Assembly (NCBI RefSeq): GCF_035918155.1
Contig: NZ_CP109327.1
Coordinates: forward strand, 1,922,001 to 1,986,000
Direction of reading: 5' to 3'
From: Streptomyces sp. NBC_01591
Lineage (GTDB): Bacteria; Actinomycetota; Actinomycetes; Streptomycetales; Streptomycetaceae
DNA length: 64,000 nt
Made by a program: the position numbers and the translations under genes
Part shown: positions 8,599 to 17,172 of the stretch, one piece after another
Position numbering within the stretch: the first letter of the stretch is position 1
Layout of the letters: each line of letters opens with the position of its first letter
Notes under the pieces: generated by a model
What the model saw: the letters and a program-made list of their open reading frames with translations, nothing else
The model's database searches: none
Told to the model about the DNA's origin: nothing

Positions 8599-9648
8599 CT
8601 ATGCGAGCCCGGAGCGCTCCAGCGCGGCCGTGCCGGCCCTCAAGGCCGTGAGCCGCTCTTCGAGCGTGAACCCGGCCGGGGCGAGGGTCAGCGTCGTGAC
8701 ACCCGCGGCCGCGTAGGCCTGCATCCGCTCGGCGATCCGCTCGACCGGGCCGAGCAGCGTGGTCTGGTCGATCAGCTGGTGCGGCACTGCGGCGGCGGCA
8801 CCGCTCTTGTCACCGGACAGGTACTTGTCCTGGACCTCGGCGGCTTCCTTCTCGTAGCCCATGCGCTGCGCGAGCTGGTTGTAGAAGTTCTGCTTGCGGC
8901 TGCCCATGCCGCCCACGTACAGGGCGGTGTACGGACGGAACATGTCCGCGAGACCGTTGACGTCGTCACCGACGGCGAGCGGCAGGGTGGGGCAGACGTC
9001 GAAGCCGTCCATGGTCAGGCCGGCCTTCTCGCGGCCCGCCCGCAGATACTTCACGGCGGTGTCCTCCAGGTGCTCGGCGGAGGGGAAGATCAGCAGCGCG
9101 CCGTCGGCGATCTCGCCGGTCTGCTCCAGGTTCTTCGGGCCGATCGCAGCGATGTAGAGCGGGATGTGCTCGCGCTGCGGGTGGACGGTCAGCTTGATGG
9201 GCTTGCCCGGACCGTCCGGCAGCGGCAGCGTCCAGTGCTGCCCCTCGTACGAGAGCCGCTCGCGGGACATCGCCCTGCGGACGATCTCGACGTACTCCCG
9301 GGTGCGGGCCAGCGGCTTGTCGAACTTGACGCCGTACCAGCCCTCGGAGACCTGCGGTCCCGACACGCCGAGGCCGAGCCGGAACCGGCCGCCGGAGAGC
9401 GAGTCGAGGGTGGCGGCGGTCATCGCCGTCATGGCCGGCTGGCGGGCCGGGATCTGCATGATCGCGGAGCCGACGTCGATGGACTCGGTCCGGGCGGCGA
9501 CCCAGGCGAGCACGGTCGGCGCGTCGGAGCCGTACGCCTCTGCCGCCCAGCAGACGTCGTATCCGAGCCGGTCGGCCTCCTGGGCGACGGCGAGATTGTC
9601 GCCGTCCATTCCCGCGCCCCAGTAACCGAGATTGATGCCGAGCCGCAT
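8599..9648 (-). CDS. LLM-class F420-dependent oxidoreductase
   Basis: A 349-residue luciferase-like monooxygenase fold protein, starting MRLGINLGYWGAGMDGDN. The barrel segments WAAEAYGSDAPTVLAW, SLSGGRFRLGLGVSGPQVSEG and PLYIAAIGPKNLEQTGEIADG are typical of actinobacterial enzymes that use coenzyme F420 rather than FMN. Substrate unknown. It is a single leftward gene with its own terminator and is divergent from the aldo/keto reductase. Confidence 0.88.
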   Translation of the reverse strand: MRLGINLGYWGAGMDGDNLAVAQEADRLGYDVCWAAEAYGSDAPTVLAWVAARTESIDVGSAIMQIPARQPAMTAMTAATLDSLSGGRFRLGLGVSGPQVSEGWYGVKFDKPLARTREYVEIVRRAMSRERLSYEGQHWTLPLPDGPGKPIKLTVHPQREHIPLYIAAIGPKNLEQTGEIADGALLIFPSAEHLEDTAVKYLRAGREKAGLTMDGFDVCPTLPLAVGDDVNGLADMFRPYTALYVGGMGSRKQNFYNQLAQRMGYEKEAAEVQDKYLSGDKSGAAAAVPHQLIDQTTLLGPVERIAERMQAYAAAGVTTLTLAPAGFTLEERLTALRAGTAALERSGLA

Positions 9649-9788
9649 AGCCGCTCCCCTTACCGATCAGTAACGTCCCTGAGCTCCGGACTCTAGCGCG
9701 CGGCAACGGGATCCGGCAGGGGCGACTTGACCCCGGGTTGTCCACAGGCTTCCGCCGAGTGGGGTTTTGGCCAGTAATCTCAGCGCCC

Positions 9789-10772
9789 ATGGAGCAGAGG
9801 CATCTCGGCCGCACCGGCCTTCGAGTGTCCCGGATCGGACTCGGCACCCTCACCTGGGGCCGGGACACCGATGAGCACGACGCTGCCGAACAGCTGAAAG
9901 CCTTCTGGGAGGCGGGCGGCACGCTGGTCGACACGGCTGATGTGTACGGCGGCGGGGAGGCCGAATATCTGCTCGGGCAGCTCGTCGGCGGCCTGGTGCC
10001 ACGGCGCGATCTGGTCATCGCGACGAAGGCCGGCAGCGTGGCCGACCCGTACCGCCGGTTCGACGGATCGCGCGGGCATCTGCTGGACGCGCTGGACGCC
10101 TCCCTGGAACGGCTGGGCACGGACCACGTGGATCTGTGGCAGATCCACGCCTTCGACCCGGTGACTCCGCTGGACGAGACCCTTCAGGCGCTGGATCTGG
10201 CGGTGTCCACCGGGCGCGCCCGGTACGCGGGGGTGTCGAGCTTCTGCGGCTGGCAGCTGGCCAAGGCGGCGACCTGGCAGCTCGCCTCGCCCGGGGTGCG
10301 CACCCGGCTGGCGAGCACACAGATGGAGTACTCGCTGTTGCAGCGGGGGGTGGAACGCGAGGTGCTGCCCGCCGCCCTCGATCTCGGCGTCGGGCTGCTG
10401 CCCTCCTCCCCGCTGGGCCGTGGCGTCCTCACCGGGAAGTACCGGTCGGGCACTCCGGCGGACTCGCGCGGCGCCTCGGAGCTGCTGGCTCCGTTCGTCG
10501 AGCCGTATCTCGACGATGCGGCGAGCCGCATCGTGGACGGGGTGACGACAGCGGCGGACGGCCTGGCCACGACGCCCCTCCAGGTGGCTCTCGCCTGGGT
10601 GCGGGACCGGCCCGGAGTGGTGGCCCCGATCGTCGGCGCGCGCAACGCGCAGCAGCTCACGGAGGCATTGTCAGTGGAGGCGCTTAGTCTTCCTGACGAG
10701 ATCTGCCAGGCGCTCGACGATGTGTCGGCGCCCGTGCACCGCTATCCCGACCAGGACTGGAGCACGCTGTGA
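9789..10772 (+). CDS. Aldo/keto reductase
   Basis: A 327-residue NADPH-dependent (beta/alpha)8-barrel reductase. The catalytic tetrad is visible as D and Y in DTADVYGGG, K in IATKAGS and H in WQIHAFD. The C-terminal cofactor-binding part reads PIVGARNAQQL. The ATG at 9789 starts MEQRHLGRTGLRVSRIGLG, the usual family beginning. The stop overlaps the GTG of the downstream RecD2-like gene (GTGA), so the two are translated together. Substrate unknown. Confidence 0.92.
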   Translation: MEQRHLGRTGLRVSRIGLGTLTWGRDTDEHDAAEQLKAFWEAGGTLVDTADVYGGGEAEYLLGQLVGGLVPRRDLVIATKAGSVADPYRRFDGSRGHLLDALDASLERLGTDHVDLWQIHAFDPVTPLDETLQALDLAVSTGRARYAGVSSFCGWQLAKAATWQLASPGVRTRLASTQMEYSLLQRGVEREVLPAALDLGVGLLPSSPLGRGVLTGKYRSGTPADSRGASELLAPFVEPYLDDAASRIVDGVTTAADGLATTPLQVALAWVRDRPGVVAPIVGARNAQQLTEALSVEALSLPDEICQALDDVSAPVHRYPDQDWSTL

Positions 10773-13063
10773 CTGCGCTTCCCCGGGGGGAAACCCCCGG
10801 CTCCCCGGCCGCCGACGACGACGGCGTCGTCGCGCCCCCCTCCGCCGCCGCGCCCGCCCCGTCCGCCGGGGACGGGGCGGAGACGGACGGGGGAGACTCC
10901 GGGACCACCGGGGCGGGCGACGCGGAGCCGACCCCCGGGACCGGCGAACCGGCCGACGACGCGACGGACGTGGAGACGGACGCGGCCGACGATGACGGCG
11001 CCGGGGACGCGGCCGGGGAAGGGGCGGATGCCGCCCCCGCACCGCTCTCCGAGGCCGAGGCCGAGCTCGCTGCCCAGCGTGAGCTCAGGGAGCGGATCGA
11101 GAAGCGCAAGGCCGAGAAGGAAGGCCCCATCGCCGCCGGGGGGAAGCTGAGCGGCAAGGCGGCCGACCTGCTGGCGGCCGTGCGTGCGGTGGAGAGCGGC
11201 GAGCAGCACGCCACCTCGTTCTTCGACTCCCCCGCGCCCGCCGCCCCCCGCCGCACCGCGCCCGCGCCCGCTCCGGCCCGCCCACGCGCCCCCGAACCGT
11301 CCCGAGCGCCCCAGGGCGCCCCGCCGGAGGCCGTCGCCGCGACCGCCGCCGTCCTGGCCGAGGGCGGGGCTCCGGCGGCGCTGGCGGGACCGGCAGCGGA
11401 GGCTCTCGGGGCGCAGGCGGCCGACGCCCTGCGCGCGGACCCTTGGCAGTTGCTGGCCGTGCCGGGAGTCGGGCCCGAGCAGGCGGACGGATTCGCGCGG
11501 GCCCTGCTCGGTGACGAGTGCGGCCCGGACGACGAGCGGCGGACCGCCGCCCTGGTCGGCTGGCTGCTGGAACGGGCCGCGCTCCGGGGCCACACGGCGC
11601 TGGACGCCTCGGAGGTACGGGCCGCGCTCGCCGGGCGTTCGGTGACCGACCCCGACGCGGCCGTGCAGCACGCCATCGCCGAGGGAGTCGTCCTGGTCTT
11701 CCAGGACGGCCAGGAGGACCACGACGACCAGGGGTCCGAGGCACCCGCGGAACCCGGCGAGGACGCCGACGCGAGCACCGGGCAGGCCGGACAGGAACCG
11801 GTACAGGTGCTGCTCGGCCTCGACCGCTACGCACTCGCCGAGGAGAGCCTCGCCGACGGCCTGGCCCGGCTGGTCAACGCCTGCGAGAAGGACGCCGACT
11901 GGACGCAGGCGACCGCGGCCGCGAGCTCCCCGTCGGCAGCCGAGCTGATCCGCGCGGTCGCGGCCCACGGCCTCGTGGCACACACCGGGGGCGAGGCCGC
12001 CAGGGCCGAGCCCGCCGCCCTGATCACCGCGGCCCGCGGCCTCGGGCTGCGCGCCCTGGGCGCCGCGCACAGCGCCGACGGCAGGCGCCGGCTGGCCGAG
12101 GCGACCGGCGATCCCGAAACGGCTGTCACCCTCGCCGGTCTGCTCTCGGGCGAGCAGGGCCCGGGGCGCGACGAGGAAGGGGCGATCGCCGTCGACCTGC
12201 TCGTCGTGCTGGACGCCCCGCAGCTGGACGTCGAGACCGCCGCGATCCTGGTCGAGTCGCTGGCCGACGGCACCCGCCTGGTGCTCAGCGGCGATCCCGG
12301 TGTGCTGGGATCGGCCGGTGCGGGAAGGGTGTTCGCTGATGTGCTCGCGGCCCGCGCGTGCCCGCAGATCGTCTCCCGCACACCGGATCCGGGACCGATC
12401 GGCGAGCTGGTCTCCGGCATCGGCATCGGCGAGCTGAACCAGGTCGAGGCGCCCGGCAAGGAGGTGGTGATCGTCCCCGTACGCGATGCGGGCGAGGCGG
12501 TGCACCGCACCGTGCAGCTGGTGGCCGACTCGGTGCCGCGCGCCATCGGCGTACCGTCGTCCGACACCCAGGTGATCACCGTCGGCCACGGCGGCTCGGC
12601 AGGCACCCGGGCGCTGAACGCGGCACTGAAGCAGCGGCTCAACCCCGGTCCTGGCAGGTTCGGCGGCTTCGACCCGGGCGACCGCGTCGTCCACGTCCCG
12701 GCGCCCGGCAGGGCCGTGCCCGCGGTGGTCGTCTCGGCGGACGCCGACGGCCTGCATCTGGACTGCGCGGGCACGGAGGTCGTCGTGGCCCAGGAGCGGG
12801 TGGAGTCCTCCGTGCGCCATGGCTGGGCCCTCAGCGCCCACCAGGCGGCCGGGATGCGGTGGCCCGCAGTGGTCGTCGTGCTGCCGGGCGACGCGGTGCA
12901 GGGGCTGAGCCGCTCCTGGGTGTACACCGCCTTCAGCCGCGGGGAGCGGCATCTGTCCGTGGTGCACGGGGTGGATCAGGCACTCCAGCGCGCGGTCGCC
13001 CAGTCCCCGGCCCAGGACCGCACGACGCGGCTGCGCACCCTGCTGGAGACCCCGGCCCGCTGA
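10769..13063 (+). CDS. Helix-hairpin-helix, RecD2-like protein with degenerate ATPase motifs
   Basis: A 764-residue protein. The first 200 residues are low-complexity and rich in Ala, Pro, Asp and Glu. A helix-hairpin-helix region follows (about 220-290, DPWQLLAVPGVGPEQADGFA), then a body aligned by eye with RecD2 helicases: LVAHTGGEAARAEP where Walker A GGPGTGKTT is expected (about 400), LLVVLDAPQLD at Walker B (about 477), LSGDPGVLGSAGAGRV at motif III (about 505), and SAHQAAGMRWPAVVVVLPG plus VYTAFSRGERHL in the C-terminal RecA-like lobe. The Walker A Lys and Walker B DE are both gone, so ATP hydrolysis is unlikely. It may bind DNA without unwinding it. Translationally coupled to the aldo/keto reductase. 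Confidence 0.8.
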   Translation: MTALPRGETPGSPAADDDGVVAPPSAAAPAPSAGDGAETDGGDSGTTGAGDAEPTPGTGEPADDATDVETDAADDDGAGDAAGEGADAAPAPLSEAEAELAAQRELRERIEKRKAEKEGPIAAGGKLSGKAADLLAAVRAVESGEQHATSFFDSPAPAAPRRTAPAPAPARPRAPEPSRAPQGAPPEAVAATAAVLAEGGAPAALAGPAAEALGAQAADALRADPWQLLAVPGVGPEQADGFARALLGDECGPDDERRTAALVGWLLERAALRGHTALDASEVRAALAGRSVTDPDAAVQHAIAEGVVLVFQDGQEDHDDQGSEAPAEPGEDADASTGQAGQEPVQVLLGLDRYALAEESLADGLARLVNACEKDADWTQATAAASSPSAAELIRAVAAHGLVAHTGGEAARAEPAALITAARGLGLRALGAAHSADGRRRLAEATGDPETAVTLAGLLSGEQGPGRDEEGAIAVDLLVVLDAPQLDVETAAILVESLADGTRLVLSGDPGVLGSAGAGRVFADVLAARACPQIVSRTPDPGPIGELVSGIGIGELNQVEAPGKEVVIVPVRDAGEAVHRTVQLVADSVPRAIGVPSSDTQVITVGHGGSAGTRALNAALKQRLNPGPGRFGGFDPGDRVVHVPAPGRAVPAVVVSADADGLHLDCAGTEVVVAQERVESSVRHGWALSAHQAAGMRWPAVVVVLPGDAVQGLSRSWVYTAFSRGERHLSVVHGVDQALQRAVAQSPAQDRTTRLRTLLETPAR

Positions 13064-13088
13064 TCGGGTCCCGGCGGGGACGCCCTGA

Positions 13089-13118
13089 CCGGACGGGCTC
13101 GGTCGCGAGCCCGTCCGG
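13089..13118. terminator. Bidirectional hairpin terminator
   Basis: Perfect 13-base arms (13089-13101 and 13106-13118) with loop GTCG, between the convergent RecD2-like gene and the leftward hypothetical gene. Confidence 0.7.
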
Positions 13119-13155
13119 CCGGCGGATCAGGAGCTGTCCGCCGCAGCGGTGTGGG

Positions 13156-13806
13156 TCAGACGGGGTCGAGCCGGGCCGGTTCCTCGTCCGATTCGTCCTC
13201 GTCGAAGACGGCGCTGACGTCGAAGCGGCAGACCACAAGTTGCGGATCGGCGTCGTCGAAGGGCGCGCCGAGCCACTCCCCCGGCTCGGGGAGCTCCTCC
13301 GCGGCCGTGACCCAGAGCGTGGAGTCGCCCTCTTCCAGGCCGAACTCCGTGTGCCGGGAAGCGATCTCGTCGGGTTCGTACTCCCCGAAGAGCACTCCGA
13401 GCGCCGCATGGACGCTGGAGCCGACCACCGCGGCGCTCCCGCCGTGGTCGTCCTGGTCGAGGTCGGCGATCCGCTGGGCCTGTGCGAGCAGCCTCGGCGG
13501 CTCCACCACCGCGTAGTCGCGCCGGATGAGCACACTGAGTGCGTTCGGCTCCTCGGGGCCGGTGTACGGCGGCAGCGAATCCTCCGCACCCGGGATCTCG
13601 AAGGGGGTGACTTCGTCGTACCGGTCGTAGAGCAGTTCGTCGTAGAACTCGGCGGCAGCGGCCAGTGCGTTGAACGCGTCATAGACGGCCACGTCGTCGT
13701 CCCCGGTCCGGCGTTCGACGGCCGCGAGGTGGTGGTCGAGCGCGGCTTTGATCGCCTCGGCGGCGGCGCGTACCTCGGCAGCGGTGGGCTGCGCAGCATC
13801 AGACAT
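13156..13806 (-). CDS. Conserved hypothetical protein
   Basis: A 216-residue acidic soluble protein starting MSDAAQPTAAEVRAAAEA. No signal peptide, membrane segment or catalytic motif is visible. An N-terminal helical part (about 1-60) is followed by a mixed region ending in an acidic stretch (DEDESDEEP). It is divergent from the DUF5703 gene, 47 bases away. The position between the RecD2-like gene and the chaplins fits the conserved Streptomyces core. I do not recognise a function. Confidence 0.75.
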   Translation of the reverse strand: MSDAAQPTAAEVRAAAEAIKAALDHHLAAVERRTGDDDVAVYDAFNALAAAAEFYDELLYDRYDEVTPFEIPGAEDSLPPYTGPEEPNALSVLIRRDYAVVEPPRLLAQAQRIADLDQDDHGGSAAVVGSSVHAALGVLFGEYEPDEIASRHTEFGLEEGDSTLWVTAAEELPEPGEWLGAPFDDADPQLVVCRFDVSAVFDEDESDEEPARLDPV

Positions 13807-13853
13807 AGTGCAGACGCTATCCGTACACGGGCTCTGCCCGCACAATAGATGCG

Positions 13854-14042
13854 ATGCCGGAATACGAATTTGTCGATGTGTACGTGCCGCGCGGGGTGTC
13901 CCGGAAGGAGACGGCCCGCCTGCTGACCGACCATGCCGAGTACGGTCACTGGGAGTTGGACCGGCTGACGCTGCGCCGCGACGGCAGCCGCAGGGTACGC
14001 CTGCGGCGGCGGATCATCCGCCAGCTCCGGGCCACCTGGTGA
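13854..14042 (+). CDS. DUF5703 family small protein
   Basis: A 62-residue very basic protein, MPEYEFVDVYVPRGVSRKE followed by helical and Arg-rich C-terminal segments (RRVRLRRRIIRQLRATW). The composition suggests nucleic acid or membrane-surface binding, which is inference. The family is recalled as a conserved small actinobacterial protein of unknown role. It ends 67 bases before the convergent chpC gene with a hairpin between. Confidence 0.8.
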   Translation: MPEYEFVDVYVPRGVSRKETARLLTDHAEYGHWELDRLTLRRDGSRRVRLRRRIIRQLRATW

Positions 14043-14045
14043 CAC

Positions 14046-14077
14046 GGAGCGGGCCCCGCAGCCGCGGGACCCGCTCC
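14046..14077. terminator. Hairpin terminator between DUF5703 and chpC
   Basis: Arms 14046-14059 and 14064-14077, 14 bases with one mismatch, then CTTTCG on the plus strand. It can serve both convergent genes. Confidence 0.6.
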
Positions 14078-14109
14078 CTTCGTGGCGCTTGCTTCGCCGC
14101 CCCGGTCCG

Positions 14110-14850
14110 CTACGCGGACGTCCGGGCGCGGCGGTAGAGCACCGTGCCCGCACCCGCCAGCAGCAGGCCCGCGCCCGCCGGGATCAGCAGGTCGAGGCCG
14201 CCCGCTCCGGTGTGTGCGAGCTGCGCGACGTTCTGTGTCTCGGGCACGTTCGGTACGGTCCGCGGCCCGGGAGCCGGAGGTTCGGTCTCGGTGACCGGGG
14301 TGACCGGGGTGCCGACGGGCGGCGTGACGACATCCGTCCCGTTCCCGCAGTCGTTGCCGGAGGCCGGGTTGAGCAGTCCACCGATGGTGAAGCTGTTCCC
14401 GCAGACGTTCACGGGGATGTCGATGGGCACCGCGATGTTGTTGCCCGAGAGCACGCCGGGCGAACCCGTCGCGGTCCCCTCGGCCGTCGCCCGGCTCCCG
14501 TTGTCGCTCGTGGCGGCGCGGTGCTTGCCGGTGCCCGCACGGTGGGCCTGGGTCCGGTCGCCGGAGACCTGACTGCCCGAGGCGTGCCGACCCGAGGCGG
14601 TGCTCTGTGAACCGTTTCCGCAGGTGTTTCCCGCAGCCGGGTTCAGCAGCCCCACGACGCTCACGGGGTTGCCGCATACGTTGACCGGTACGTCCACCGG
14701 GATCTGTACCGAATTCCCGGAAAGCACCCCCGGGGAATTCGATGCGTCGCCGGCCGCTCCCGCGTCGGCATGCGCATAACCGCCACTCAGCGCGAGCACG
14801 CCGCCCGCGGCCGCCATGGTGATCAGGCCTTTACGCGTGACCTGTCGCAT
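14110..14850 (-). CDS. chpC: Long chaplin with two chaplin domains and sortase signal
   Basis: A 246-residue exported, cell-wall-anchored protein that helps make the hydrophobic surface layer of aerial hyphae. After the signal peptide (ending GGYAHA) it has two chaplin domains, each with SPGVLSGN and a PVNVCGN...NPAxGNxCGN core with two Cys, at about residues 38-80 and 122-165. A Pro/Thr-rich spacer leads to LAHTG (LAXTG sortase E motif), a hydrophobic helix and RRARTSA. The ATG at 14850 follows AGGAAACAACCT. The layout matches long chaplins, and placement next to a short chaplin matches chpC-chpH. Confidence 0.93.
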   Translation of the reverse strand: MRQVTRKGLITMAAAGGVLALSGGYAHADAGAAGDASNSPGVLSGNSVQIPVDVPVNVCGNPVSVVGLLNPAAGNTCGNGSQSTASGRHASGSQVSGDRTQAHRAGTGKHRAATSDNGSRATAEGTATGSPGVLSGNNIAVPIDIPVNVCGNSFTIGGLLNPASGNDCGNGTDVVTPPVGTPVTPVTETEPPAPGPRTVPNVPETQNVAQLAHTGAGGLDLLIPAGAGLLLAGAGTVLYRRARTSA

Positions 14851-14918
14851 AGGTTGTTTCCTGCCTTCTACCTTCCGGAAAACCCCCGGACTTGACCGTG
14901 CGGGGGCGGAGTACCCAG

Positions 14919-14953
14919 CGGCCCCGGAGTGCATGGCGTGCACTCCGGGGCCG
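14919..14953 (-). terminator. Strong hairpin between chpH and chpC
   Basis: Perfect 15-base arms (14919-14933 and 14939-14953) with loop TGGCG. It lies 36 bases after the chpH stop, so chpH can be made as a separate short transcript, and chpC would need its own promoter or readthrough. Confidence 0.8.
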
Positions 14954-14988
14954 ACCGGATTCAAACCCTTACGGGTTGACGCACAACG

Positions 14989-15222
14989 TCAGGCGTTGAC
15001 GCAGGTGTTGCCGAAGGCGGGGTTCAGCAGCCCGATCACGGAGATCGTGTTACCGCACACGTTCACCGGCACGTGCACGGGCACCTGAATGTTGTTGCCC
15101 GAGAGCACGCCGGGACTGCCGACAGCGGCACCCTGGGCACCGGAGTCCGCGACGGCCATGCCCGCACCCGCGAGCACCAGACCACCAGTGACAGCCGCAG
15201 CAGCGACGACCTTCTTGATCAT
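14989..15222 (-). CDS. chpH: Short chaplin ChpH
   Basis: A 77-residue secreted amyloid-forming surfactant protein. The signal peptide ends MAVADSGA and the mature chain is a single chaplin domain, SPGVLSGNNIQVPVHVPVNV then CGNTISVIGLLNPAFGNTCVN with the two conserved Cys. It has no anchor. A strong RBS (AGGAGGAACA) precedes the ATG. A probable BldN-type promoter lies at 15271-15298 and a strong terminator follows. Short chaplins lower surface tension so that aerial hyphae can grow into air. Confidence 0.95.
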   Translation of the reverse strand: MIKKVVAAAAVTGGLVLAGAGMAVADSGAQGAAVGSPGVLSGNNIQVPVHVPVNVCGNTISVIGLLNPAFGNTCVNA

Positions 15223-15270
15223 TGTTCCTCCTAGTTGGCAATGCGGTCCCAGCCGCGGACCGCATCACCT

Positions 15271-15298
15271 GTAACGAGGAAGAGGTAATCGGGCTACG
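15271..15298 (-). promoter_or_regulatory. Candidate sigma-BldN promoter of chpH
   Basis: Read leftward, CGTAGC (15298-15293), 16 bases, then CGTTAC (15276-15271). The consensus I recall for sigma-BldN, which controls chaplin and rodlin genes, is CGTAAC-16-CGTTGA; the match is 5/6 and 4/6 with exact spacing. It lies about 50 bases upstream of the start codon. Confidence 0.5.
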
Positions 15299-15386
15299 AG
15301 CGCTTGTCCCCTTTCACTCGTTCCGGTCAAATACGCACACGCTGACGATTGTTGGTGCGGGAAGTCGGCGGAAATCCGGCAAGGCG

Positions 15387-16712
15387 TCAGGAGTTGTCAA
15401 TGAAGCGGTCGAGCACCCGCACGCCGAACTTCAGACCGTCCACCGGCACACGCTCGTCCACACCGTGGAACATGCCCGCGAAGTCGAGCTCCGGCGGCAG
15501 CTTCAGCGGGGCGAATCCGAAGCAGCGGATACCCAGGTCGTCGAAGGACTTGGCGTCGGTGCCGCCGGAGAGCATGTAGGGAACGGCACGGGCGATCGGG
15601 TCCTCCGCCTTCAGGGCGACCTGCATCGCGTCGACGAGCGAGCCGTCGAAGCTGGTCTCCAGCGCCTTGTCGCCGTGCACGTCCTCGCGCTTCACGCGCG
15701 GGCCTAGGATCCGGTCCAGATCGGCCAGGAACTCGTCCTCGAAGCCGGGCAGGAAACGGCCGTCGACATGGGCGATGGCCTGGCCGGGGATGACGTTCAC
15801 CTTGTAACCGGCACCCAGCATGGTGGGAGCGGCGGAGTTGCGGAGCGTGGCGCCGACCATCTTGGCGATGCCGCCCAGCTTGGCGAGCGTGGCCTCCATG
15901 TCCTCCGGGTCGAGCGGGGTGCCGAGCGCGTCGGACAGCTCGTCCAGGAAGGACCGTACGGTCTTGGTCACCCGGACCGGCCACTTGTGCCGCCCGAGCC
16001 GACCGACCGCCTCGCAGAGTTCGGTGATCGCGTTGTCGTCATTGGTCATCGAGCCGTGGCCGGCGGTGCCGTCCACGGTGAGGCGCATCCAGTGCATGCC
16101 CTTCTGGGCCGTCTCGACGAGGTAGAGCCGCAGCTTCTCGTTCACCGTGAAGGAGAAGCCGCCGACCTCGCCGATCGCCTCGGTGACTCCCTCGAAGAGG
16201 CCGGGGTGCTTGTCCACGAGGTACCTCGCGCCGTACGTACCGCCCGCCTCCTCGTCCGCGAGGAAGGCCAGCACGATGTCGCGCGGGGGCTTGCGGCCGC
16301 TGCGCATCCGGTCACGGACGACCGCGAGGGTCATCGCGTCCATGTCCTTCATGTCGACCGCGCCGCGGCCCCACACGCAGCCGTCCGCGACCTCGCCCGA
16401 GAACGGGTGGTGCGTCCAGTCGTGGGCATTGGCCGGAACCACGTCGGTGTGGCCGTGGATCAGCAGCGCGGGCCTGGACGGGTCCTCTCCCTCGATCCGC
16501 GCCACGGTCGAGGCGCGGCCCTTGTGGGACTCGAAGATCTGCGGCTCCAGCCCGACCTCGGCGAGCTTCTCCGCGACGTACTCGGCCGCGCCCCGCTCCC
16601 CCGGTCCCGAATGGTCCCCGTAGTTGCTGGTGTCGATCCGGATCAGCTCGCGACAGAGGTCCACGACCTCGTCCTCGCCCGAGCCGGTCCAAGCCGTGTT
16701 GGTCTCGCTCAC
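15387..16712 (-). CDS. M20/M25/M40 family metallopeptidase
   Basis: A 441-residue cytoplasmic dizinc hydrolase. LLIHGHTDVVPA and WGRGAVDMKD carry the first metal ligands, FLADEEAGG holds the catalytic Glu, and the final His lies in GMFHGVDERVP. The dimerisation lid (about 200-310) includes GTAGHGSM. The GTG at 16712 is chosen because GGAAGGA lies upstream and the protein begins SETNTAWTGSGEDEVVDLCRE. Likely a dipeptidase or amidohydrolase of amino-acid derivatives; the substrate cannot be read from sequence. Confidence 0.9.
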   Translation of the reverse strand: MSETNTAWTGSGEDEVVDLCRELIRIDTSNYGDHSGPGERGAAEYVAEKLAEVGLEPQIFESHKGRASTVARIEGEDPSRPALLIHGHTDVVPANAHDWTHHPFSGEVADGCVWGRGAVDMKDMDAMTLAVVRDRMRSGRKPPRDIVLAFLADEEAGGTYGARYLVDKHPGLFEGVTEAIGEVGGFSFTVNEKLRLYLVETAQKGMHWMRLTVDGTAGHGSMTNDDNAITELCEAVGRLGRHKWPVRVTKTVRSFLDELSDALGTPLDPEDMEATLAKLGGIAKMVGATLRNSAAPTMLGAGYKVNVIPGQAIAHVDGRFLPGFEDEFLADLDRILGPRVKREDVHGDKALETSFDGSLVDAMQVALKAEDPIARAVPYMLSGGTDAKSFDDLGIRCFGFAPLKLPPELDFAGMFHGVDERVPVDGLKFGVRVLDRFIDNS

Positions 16713-16895
16713 GCTGCTTCCTTCCACTGTCGCTGTGGTGCTCCCCCTCATCCTCCCGCGCCGGGCCCGCACGCCCAAGGGCATCCACCCCCCGTCATGC
16801 GCCCTTCACACAGTCCGGCCGTGATCGAGCACCCCCGAATGTTTGCTATTGTTTTCCACGTCGGAACGGGCCGGAGCCCGCGAGACAGACACCTT

Positions 16896-16980
16896 GTCCG
16901 GGTGGCGGAATGGCAGACGCGCTAGCTTGAGGTGCTAGTGCCCTTTATCGGGCGTGGGGGTTCAAGTCCCCCCTCGGACA
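16896..16980 (+). tRNA. tRNA-Leu (anticodon GAG)
   Basis: Acceptor GTCCGGG pairs with CTCGGAC (one G-U), discriminator A at 16980. The anticodon arm is CTAGC-TTGAGGT-GCTAG, giving anticodon GAG, which reads CUC. A long variable arm (class II tRNA) and the T arm GGGGG-TTCAAGT-CCCCC follow. The 85-base length is normal for tRNA-Leu, and CCA is not encoded. Confidence 0.95.
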
Positions 16981-16992
16981 CAGAGCCAGAGC

Positions 16993-17026
16993 AAGTGCCG
17001 ATCAGGAGAAATCCTGATCGGCACTT
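16993..17026 (+). terminator. Perfect hairpin terminator after tRNA-Leu
   Basis: Arms 16993-17007 and 17012-17026 pair over 15 bases with a GAAA tetraloop, followed by TGTGTTG. It begins 13 bases after the tRNA. Confidence 0.85.
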
Positions 17027-17172
17027 TGTGTTGCGCCCTGCGCGGGCACGTATCGGCCGTGCAATCGGCCGCCCTTGTTGAATCGGTTCATCACTCGCTG
17101 GCGTCCGGAGCGCCGGCAGCACGGAGGGCTTTTACCCCGAGCGAGAAGTCCCATGAACCGCACACACACGCC

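Noticed and set aside
10742..12967. 741-codon minus-strand frame opposite the RecD2-like gene
   Set aside because: Low-complexity product; the plus strand has helix-hairpin-helix and RecD2 motifs and is coupled to the preceding gene.
16896..17026. tRNA-Leu as an attachment site of a present integrative element
   Set aside because: No integrase, excisionase or replication gene and no second copy of the tRNA 3' end was seen in the window. Only a degraded region follows.
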